Shown here: one piece after another, positions 56,040 to 64,000 of the stretch
How the letters are laid out: the number at the start of each line of letters is the position of its first letter
Numbering within the stretch: position 1 is the stretch's first letter
NCBI GenBank assembly: GCA_029204225.1
Contig: CM055101.1
Span: forward strand, 39,052,444 to 39,116,443
DNA: 64,000 nucleotides
Direction: 5' to 3'
Origin: Diphasiastrum complanatum
Taxonomy: Eukaryota; Streptophyta; Lycopodiopsida; Lycopodiales; Lycopodiaceae
The notes under the pieces: generated by a model
What the model saw: the letters and a program-made list of their open reading frames with translations, nothing else
Told to the model about the DNA's origin: nothing
Databases searched by the model: none
Program-made: the position numbers and the translations under genes

Positions 56040-56625
56040 AGAAATGGCAACGACAGGGGAGGGGGGGCTGAAGGTCTTTGAATCATCCAGATCTGGAATC
56101 TGGGAGAAGCCTTTGGCGACAAGACTGGATTTGTATCGATTTAATCTTCCTTCAGCATCATACTTCGCTTTAAATATCGATTTGCATGGAATTGGATTTT
56201 GATTATTTTGGTAACTCAGTAACAATCCATGTTTGATTCTCAATGAGAGAATCGAATTTAATGTCCATTGCAGCTTTCCACTGGTCAGCATCAGGTGTCG
56301 ACATTGCTTCTGAGATAGTTTTTGGTTTCTACACAAATTAGTAGGTTGAATCAGCAATGAATCAGGATGGAGGTTGTTTGGATCAGTTCGATCTTATGGG
56401 TTGAACTTTGATCTTCTGATGCAATGTGATTTGTGGAGGGTCTGACTCTTTGTCGAAGTCGGAGTCAGTGTCGAGCTAATAATCAATCTTATGGGTTGAA
56501 CTTCGATCTTCTGATGCAATGAGTTTGGAGTTGTCGACTCTGGGATTGGAAATCGATGTGGCTTTTCCCTTGTGGTCGAAGAATTGTTCTTCTAAAAAAA
56601 TGATGTCTCTACTTGTGAATGACTT
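56040..56625 (-). pseudogene. Copia-8 RT start, truncated
   Basis: The - strand reads GKLQWTLNSILSLRIKHG-type residues (a frameshifted WKAAMDIKF start), then [42 protein letters not shown], and ends at a G-rich run (56,049-56,070). This is about the first third of the RT domain; YVDD and RNase H are gone. Residues match Copia-7 closely (PCKWIFKTKYDAEGRLNRYK there). The linker from integrase (56,360-56,625) contains a duplicated TTATGGGTTGAACTT segment. Confidence 0.78.
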
Positions 56626-57385
56626 CTAAGTGTCTAGGTTGTAGAGCTTGTATGCTTTGTGGTCTGGTAAATAGCCGATGAAAGACTTTCTACAAGTGTC
56701 TCCCAACTTCTTTCTTAGATCAGCATGGATCTGAGCATAGGCTATGCATCCAAACACTCGAATATGCTTGAGTGATGGTTTCAATAATGTCCACACCTCA
56801 TAAGGTGTCTTGCCATTGAGGGCCTTTGTGATGAATCGATTTTGTAGATAGACAGCTGTAGTAACAGCTTCTGCCCAAAACTTCTTTGGAAGAGAGGCAT
56901 GGGTCAGCATGCTTTTGGCACTTTCGATGAGTGTCCAAGTCTTCCTCTTAGCTACACCATTGGACTGAGGTGAATAGTTGGTTGTGTATTGTTGATGTAT
57001 TCCATTGGCCTTGCAGATGTCTTTGAATTTGGTGGAGATGGATTCTCTCCCTCCATCAATACGTAGAGCCTTGATCTTGCTCTGGGTCCGAATTTCAACA
57101 GACACCTTGAACTTTTTGAAGAATTTGAATGCTTTGGATTGGTTCTTCAAGAAATAGGTGACAGTTCATCGAGAGAAATCATCAATTAAGGTTAGAAAAT
57201 AAACGGCTCCCCCTATCGAAACAGTCTGCATTGGGCCACAAATGTTGCTATGTACAAGATCAAGCAAACCTTTGAAAGTATGAACTGAAGCAGAAAGAAA
57301 AGGACTTCTAGCAAGCTTACTGATAATACAGCTTTCACATGGAGAAGTTGGTTTGCTAACAGAAGGAAGTTTGCATTAGATTCTG
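56626..57385 (-). pseudogene. Copia-8 integrase
   Basis: The open stretch from 57,150 reads KALRIDGGRESISTKF (second Asp present), QQYTTNYSPQSNGVAKRKTWTLIES (the usual AERKN is AKRKT, so the catalytic Glu is changed to Lys), KKFWAEAVTTAVYLQNRFIT, GKTPYEVW, HIRVFGCIAYAQIH and FIGYLPDHKAYKLYN. The first-Asp and zinc-binding parts lie further right with breaks. It gives a usable reference for what the insert in the Copia-7 integrase replaced. Confidence 0.82.
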
Positions 57386-57890
57386 AGTAGACATTTGCTG
57401 AATATTATTGAAATTTAGATGGCCTAATCTGAAATGCCAAAGCATATCATTCGATTTAGAAGTCGATGTATGAAGAGCTTGGCTGTTTGTCGAGTAGTAG
57501 TGACTAAGCTTGTAGAGAGAGCCACATCATCTACCGAAAGCTTAAACTCTCCTAGATTTATCAAGTATGTTGCAACCCTCTGTATCAAATTCAACCCTTT
57601 GACAGAAATCAGTGATTCTGCTTATTGAAAGCAGATTCTTGGTAAGGTTAGGAATATGAAGAACATTGGACAACAACTTTACATCACTTTTTCAAAACTC
57701 GAATTTGACTGTTCCTTCAACTTCGATAGAATGAAATGAGTTGTCTCCAAGTTGCACAACTCTTGAATGGGTGAATGGCTTGTAGCATTGGAACCAGTCT
57801 CAATGGTAAACCAGATGTTGAGTTGTTCCAAAGTCCAAGTACCAGGAATCCATATCCTGATGTTCTCCAACCTTGGTCATAAAGGCAGCT
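57386..57890 (-). pseudogene. Copia-8 protease, D-F-G site
   Basis: The - strand site reads WYLDFGTTQHLVYH, followed by a stop. The downstream landmarks VQLGDNSFHSIEVEGTV, VLHIPNLTKNLLSISRI and YKLSHYYST can be followed in changing frames. Phe replaces Ser/Thr of the catalytic D-S/T-G, as in Copia-7. Confidence 0.72.
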
Positions 57891-58599
57891 TCATCTTTCT
57901 CTTCTTGCCGGATCGAATGACTGGTTGTAACAGTACTGGCTTGCGGTTGGAACTGCTTCTTCTTCTTCTTGTTGTACTTTAAAGTTCACGACAGTCATTG
58001 ATGAGATAACCAGTCCTCTTACAGTATTTACATAATAGCTTTTGTCTTTGCTGAAATGATGAAAGCTCTTAAGTTGATGCTTCATTTGGTACAGGCTGTT
58101 GCATGTTGCTCTTCCTTTCAAGATAATCTAACTATGTAGATCTCTTGGATTTAAACTTCTGATTTTTTTTTTAATATAGAGAATCCGATCCTAACCCTGA
58201 GGAGGGTGCAGTTCTTTTGATCTCCTCTTGTAGTAAGATCGAAATTACTCTTGATAGAGTGAGATGCTCCTGGGTCAAAATTGCCATGACCCAATTTTTA
58301 TAGGCATCAGGTAGACTCGATAATAGAGTCATAACAGCACTGGAATCTTCAATGACTGAGCCAGTTGCCATCATCTGCTCCATAAGATTTTTGAAAATGT
58401 TGAGATGACTCGAAACACTATATGCTTTAGACATTCTCAAGGTGAAGAATTTCTTCCTCAAATGAAGTATGGAAGTAACGTCCCTGATATCGTAAAGAGT
58501 TGCTAGGATGATGTCCCATGCATTCTTAGCAGTCTAAGCAGCTTGTATGTGGTTGATTTGAGAGTCTTTGATATTGAGAGTAATCATGGCACATGCCTT
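57891..58599 (-). pseudogene. Copia-8 gag, 5'-truncated
   Basis: Reading from 58,599: ITLNIKDSQINHIQ, a stop, then RKKFFTLRMSKAYSVSSHLN, MEQMMATGSVIEDSSAVMTLLSSLPDAYKNWVM and LTLSRVISILLQEEIK, nearly the same as Copia-7. The zinc knuckle region (about 58,040-57,990) is partly readable. The N-terminal ~70 residues, leader, primer site and LTR are missing, replaced at 58,600 by LTR family Y. Confidence 0.8.
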
Positions 58600-59025
58600 A
58601 GTCCTAATATGGTAGACCGGCCCTCCAGTGTTCACGATTATTGGTCACGCCTAGATTTTATTCCACGTCAAGGCTTGTAGGTGACTAATGACCTTTAGAG
58701 GACCTGGCCAGACACACTAATTGAGACATATGGAGTAGTGCATGTACATGTGACTGTTATAGGCAGGAGGTATGCATGAAGAGCTATGATTTATTTATAG
58801 TTGACCTGCATGGGGATTGCATGGGTTCATGCACAGGATCCTACTCTCTATATATTGAGGTAGAGATTATTTTGTCGACGACTTTGGTCTAGGTCAGTTG
58901 AGCTCTTCTCCTCTTGCTATCACATGGCTTGGGGGCTAGATCCAGGAGGGATCTAGGATTGGTTGGGTGGTTTTGCTCCATAGTCTCTCTTGTGTTTTCC
59001 TATCCTCATCTTAGGGGTTTTTCTC
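58600..59025 (+). mobile_element. LTR family Y, copy 2, left-truncated
   Basis: It begins at GTCCTAATATGG, which in copy 1 lies about 28 bp inside the LTR, directly against Copia-8 gag. TATTTATAG is conserved. Similarity to copy 1 ends near CATCTTAGGGG. From here to 60,420 no coding or repeat is recognised. Confidence 0.6.
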
Positions 59026-60420
59026 TAGTGGTCTTTAGTGATGAGAGGTTGGTTTTCAACTCTTGAGACGCTGCAGAGGGCTGAAGGAGGGGCTTTACCC
59101 ACTGCAAATCTCTCCCTCTCTCGTTTTGAACAGCCTCCCTTTCCTCGATGATGGCAGCTTTTGTAAAGGGCTAATCTCCCTTTTCTCTTGCAAAACCTTC
59201 TAGGATTTTTGAATAGGGGTCTAGGCTTTTGCCTTGTGCATGGTTTTTTTGGTGCTTATAGTTTATTTGGTGTATGTTACCAATAGGACATCAGTTTGAA
59301 AAATTGCATGAATGTCCAATTGATGCTTTTGCATGCCAGTTGACTGAGGTTTTCGAAGGGCTTGACCTTATGTAACTTTATAGTTGGTTTCAAAAGTGGA
59401 TTAACTTGGTAAATTAAGTTACTACCGCCCAGCTAAGGAGTTTCAGTTCCTTGGTGCAAGGATGTCAATGCTATAAACTTGGTTTTTGTTATTTCATCCC
59501 TAGAAGGTAGAAATAATATGGTTTTTTCTTCTCCATGGACGATTTGCATGTTTTAGACCTTATCAACTTAGCATCAGGCTTTTTATCTTTGGTGTTTTAC
59601 ATCGATAATTATCTGTAAGCCCAGTTCTTGTGGAACTGTGAAACCGTTGTTTTTGTGTCAAGCTGTAATAATTGGTCTAAATTTTGCCAAACCGACCTTG
59701 ACAAAATAATGGTAGTGGTTTGGTTCTCCAGGCAAGTACCCAGTTAGTGGAATTTTGGGTCCCTGGTACTGTGCTTTTTATCGATTTAACTTTGGAGTAA
59801 GATTACTCCCAATAAATTGAGTTAAATGGTATTTTTATGGTTCTTCCTTTTCGACTTTGGTGTTGCATCGATAGGCTTATCCTAAATGATTTTGATCTTT
59901 AGGATTGGGCAAACTAAGCTTTTCAAATACTTGTTAAAGTGAATAAATGGAATAAGGTCGTAATTTTTGAGGTAGCTCTATATTTGATAAATAAACAAGT
60001 CTTTTAAATATCGTAAAAGCATACTAAGATCCAAATTTTATGGATTTTCCATTAGGTTCAACTTTAACCAATTAATTCTTAATTTAAGGAAGTAAAAAAG
60101 GTAGCAACCTGCATTTACTTGTGTCAAAGGAGTTTTTGGGGCCTTCGCTAATGGATTTTTTTGGGTGACCAAAAAATCTAAGGGAGGAAGAAAATGAGAC
60201 ACCTGAGTAGGTAAATGTGATAGTGTTGTGTAATTTGAATTGGTTAGTAATCCCTGTATGAAAATTGCATGGCACCGGTTTTTTGAATTCATTAAGTTGA
60301 ATTTATTTTTAATATCTATAGGACCATGAGTTGACCCTATTTTATTATGGAAAATTGTGACATGGAATGAGAATGACACTTGGTTCACATTTGTACTATA
60401 ATGAGCCTTATTCCTAAGAG

Positions 60421-60699
60421 TTGGAACTCTCATATGGTAGGAATTTGGATATTATAGTAACAACCAAATGGGTTGTTTTATGTGACGATAAAACCATGTG
60501 CAGATTCTTGTTAAATCATAAGTTTGTCAATGGATTATTGTGGTCCATTAGAAACAAATATGGGGGTACTCATGTACTTGGTGGAATAGATATTCGCATA
60601 TCTGGTATAGGAAATCCAAATGGAGGTTTTAAGGTCTCTAGATTATCGGATAATGCTGTGAAAGATCTTCTTGAGGATCGGATCCTATGTTTGGTTTGA
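60421..60699 (+). CDS. Unrecognised ORF, 92 residues
   Basis: It reads convincingly as protein (ITTKWVVLCDDKT-type start, HKFVNGLLWSIRNKYGGTHV, IDIRISGIGNPNGGFKVSRL, SDNAVKDLLEDRI), with no low complexity. No family is recognised. Further downstream on the + strand, short protein-like stretches (for example QWYLIDSKPETLKSYF near 60,935) alternate with stops up to about 61,500, so it may be the best preserved part of a longer decayed gene. The ATG at 60,421 is only the first in the open stretch. Host or transposon origin is open. Confidence 0.3.
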   Translation: MELSYGRNLDIIVTTKWVVLCDDKTMCRFLLNHKFVNGLLWSIRNKYGGTHVLGGIDIRISGIGNPNGGFKVSRLSDNAVKDLLEDRILCLV

Positions 60700-62634
60700 T
60701 GGTCAGATAATCTTTTTGATTTTCTGTTGATTAGATCTAAAAGCAAAGAACTTTCTTGGAGAGAAAACTGATGGTATGGAACGTCAATGATTTCAAAGGG
60801 AAATTCTTGTGCAAGAATGACCTGTAGACCATTGGTTAGTATTTATAATTTGTGGTAATACTAATAGTGGAAACCATTGGTTAAACTAGTTCAGGGTAAT
60901 TGGAGAGGTTATGAGATATAGATCCAGATCCCTCAATGGTATCTCATAGATTCCAAGCCGGAAACCCTTAAAAGCTATTTCTCTTTTAGTTTTAACTTCT
61001 ACTTTTTAGAAATTTCTTTTATATGAGACAATTGGATTGAGATTCATATAATTCCTTTCAATGTAGAACTAGGTTCTGAAGGACTATTAAAGTTATATGA
61101 ATTTATGCTTCCATTTCAATTTTATGAATATAGCTCAGAATCAATTGATGTTTCAATTGATTAAGTGGAATTTAAACTTCCCGAGGTCTCTATTTGATAG
61201 TTGATTATTGAGAGTAATGTTTCTATCACTCGGGATAAGATATTTTATGATTTTGAGGATAAATTCTGGCTGTAATAGTATTGGATACTTATTACAGACT
61301 TTTTTGAATCTTTGCTATCTTATACGTTGTCTCCTAAGAATTTGTTAATGAAAATTATGGAATTTCTTTTAAAAGGGGGAGAAGAAAATGATAGGAATAA
61401 GACTTTCATGGGATCAACCAGTTGCATAGATTTCTTTTGTGGAATCCAGTTTGTGTGCAATGGTGGAACTATCCAGTGGGAATAGAGGAAATCTCTAGTG
61501 ATTGTTTTGAATAATCTGGAACTAGAGTAATTTGGATGTCTTGAGCTGTGAGATATTCATGAATATGGGAAGTAGTGGTAAAGATTAAATTAAGATTTAC
61601 TGATTGGCTGCCAAGTACTATATAGTTATGGATTGGATCAGAGGAATAAAGCTATCTTTCTTTTAAAAGTATGACAAAGTGAAAGCAAGAGATGAGCAAG
61701 AGTATGCTTATGTTGTAGTAGACCGCTGTCTACCAGCGATGATGCACCTACATTTGTCAACAAGACGATCAGTATAATGTGTCGCAATGTCTTCAACACT
61801 GTCCAGACAGCGATGGAGGTGAGAGCATTGATTACTATGTGTGACAACAGTGTATGTAATCAAACTATTAGTGAGAGACAAGCTCATCGCTGTTCAAGTG
61901 AGGGTAAGTATAGTTTTAGAAGCCATGCAAGCTATTTTTATCATAGCTTCTGTCCGCAGACAGCAGATGTATCAAGCGCTGTCAGCGCACCACCATCAAG
62001 TTGTAGCGTTTACTAAAATAATGTGATTCATACCACATGAAACCAACCATTATGTACACGTAGATACATCTTTTATAAAGAGAAGTAGAAGCGTGATTGA
62101 AAGCCAAAGTGTTTATGCCATAAGAGTATGCAATCCTTCATTCTCAAATACCTATCAAAGTAGTTGGTGGATCACGATCCAGCGCCCACCCTTTATCATT
62201 CTATTAGTATGAAAACCCAAAACAAGCCATGAAAATATCAACCAATAATGAAAACAAGAATGTATCATACCGTAATGAGTAATGATGGTGATCGTCTGCT
62301 CATAGATGGACGCTACAGAGCATAAGCCAGCATGAAGAGAGGAAGGAGGAGAAGGAGGAAGTGTGGTAGCACTGTAGCAGTGGCACTCTTTCTTATATCA
62401 TTTGCCTTTCCCTTTCACCAACCTAACTTGTGGAAGAGGTAAGTGATCTCGTTTGTTGGATATGATAGGGCATATCCTAACCGTTGAAAATGGAGGCAAA
62501 GCCCATTGAGAAGTTTTTGAATTTGAAAAGAAATTCTTTTTTTGGGTAAACTTTTTTTGTGTGTGTTTAGATGACTTAGCATTCGCTCGTAGAAAAGCGT
62601 AAATAACCCGACGGAATATCATTGAGTAAAATTC

Positions 62635-62735
<101 letters not shown>

Positions 62736-64000
62736 ACAAGATTTCACATAGTCCCTCTTGACAAGTCAAGACCAAACCCTTTGAACCCTTCAATTTATAG
62801 CATAACAGGTAAAAATAAAGCTATATAAAGTTTAACAATACAGAGTACCATAAAGCGAAGCAAGTTTTAAGATGCCCAGCTGTTACCTGCCACCATCCCA
62901 CACAACAAAATTGCACGAGTTAGTCGCATGAGGAAGACAGGTGTCAACGTCGAGCATCAGTTGTTATCCACGTCCGAAAGAAAATTCACTACTTTATCAG
63001 CTAGGTTGCATTAAAAACAAGTATGTCCAATTTTCTCAATCATTCATTTCATAACTTAGCAATACGTTCTACCCTTTTAACGAAGTCGTATCAGGGCAGA
63101 TGCCATACTGACTAGTAAAGGAGCAAAAAGAATGTATTAGTTTCACATATACATTCTACATGTAAGCAGCTATCTTTCATTACACAGATGGACAGAGACT
63201 AGGCGATGGTCACAATGCTAGGTACTAGAGCACCATCGTGCTATACTAGCCCCCACAGGTCTCCCGTATCAGTTTTTTGGGAGTCCAAGCGCTGAACAAC
63301 TTGGGCAAATCCATGCCATTCAAGTGTACCATGGTTGAGCTCTATATAAGTACTTGACTTTACTTATATTAACCAGACACTTGATGCAAAAGACAAAAAA
63401 AATTATAATCCATGCCCATGTCACCTAATGTGCATGAAAGATCAACCTATATTGGATTTATTACTTAAAAAAACCATTACATGCAAGGTTTGCATATCAT
63501 CATAAATACGTGAGTAAAATCATAGTAACAAGTTAGGTTACCCACCGTATTGGTGATATTCCATAAAGCATCATCCCTGAATGAGAGGTGAAGTCATCTC
63601 TTGTGAACTATCCATCTTCAGCTGCTTAAACGAATCACCCACGTGCTAAGGCATTCACACCGAAAGTATTGGATTAAGTATAGAGTATTCTTGAAGCCTG
63701 ACAGAGTCATTATCAATAGCTAACTACCTACTTATCCATAGATTAATCGTATAGCTTTTCATTCTTCGAGAGCATTTCCCACCATATACAGATTACTAGC
63801 AATGGTCATCATTATTACTCAAGAGCATACTAGCATATCCAACCACCTTTTTACTACTTCCTTTTCCGTAATCATAGCCATCATAATACTAGTTTGTCAG
63901 AGACAGATAACATCATACTCTTTATCACACCAAAAGAGCAATCGTATGTAGCAATACCACATATAGATTATAGCCAATCGAGTATAGTAAGAGCATTCTC

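Overview
The window looks like nuclear DNA of a land plant. Nearly everything recognisable is a decayed transposable element: Ty1/copia pol remnants, a Ty3/gypsy cluster, a coding-free LTR element, MULE-type transposase pieces and a short Helitron remnant. I found no convincing host gene, rRNA, tRNA or CRISPR array. The many dinucleotide tracts of roughly 100-200 bp and the deep nesting suggest a large, repeat-rich genome (fern, lycophyte, bryophyte or gymnosperm are all possible; this is a guess). I found no candidate for a new functional system. What is new to see here is structural: nested insertions, satellite arrays inside a retrotransposon, and rearrangement breakpoints.

Layout. 1-8.4 kb: a + strand copia (Copia-1) is split in its integrase by a - strand copia (Copia-2, 2.4-6.55 kb); Copia-1 resumes in RNase H at 6.55 kb and ends with a polypurine tract and a 3' LTR carrying a TATA box and a 182-bp CT tract. 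8.5-14.6 kb: an LTR (family T) is split by a complete 5.28-kb LTR element (8,603-13,885, - strand) with 1.2-kb LTRs, primer site, polypurine tract and 5-bp target duplication but no pol, so LARD-like. 14.6-25.2 kb: unrecognised ORF remnants, then Copia-3 (- strand), whose 5' LTR sits inside the RNase H of Copia-4 (- strand, with primer site and 5' LTR). 25.5-28.2 kb: two short + strand copia fragments around a - strand LTR with a primer site.

29.9-40.3 kb: a gypsy family of Tat/Athila-like appearance. It comprises a solo LTR with a perfect TTGAC duplication, then a cluster of four LTR copies (A-D), leaders, four arrays of a 24-25-bp monomer and one 3' integrase remnant. Segments A-array-B and C-array-D are copies of one rearranged unit. 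40.3-45.4 kb: Copia-7 (- strand), whose integrase carries a foreign insert. 46.3-59 kb: LTR family Y (two large copies), MULE-type fragments (48.2-50.0 kb), an LTR/primer-site remnant (51.7 kb), a gypsy gag fragment (52.2-52.6 kb), a Helitron helicase remnant (53.0-53.9 kb) and Copia-8 (- strand), a second copy of the Copia-7 family. 59-64 kb is mostly unassigned, with one unexplained 92-residue ORF and one GA tract.

How the parts relate: none of the pol regions is intact; stops, frameshifts and lost catalytic residues are everywhere. The elements are best read as a stratigraphy. The LARD is younger than the family T LTR it splits, Copia-3 is younger than Copia-4, the Copia-2 block is younger than Copia-1, and the gypsy cluster grew partly by duplication and recombination rather than only by transposition.
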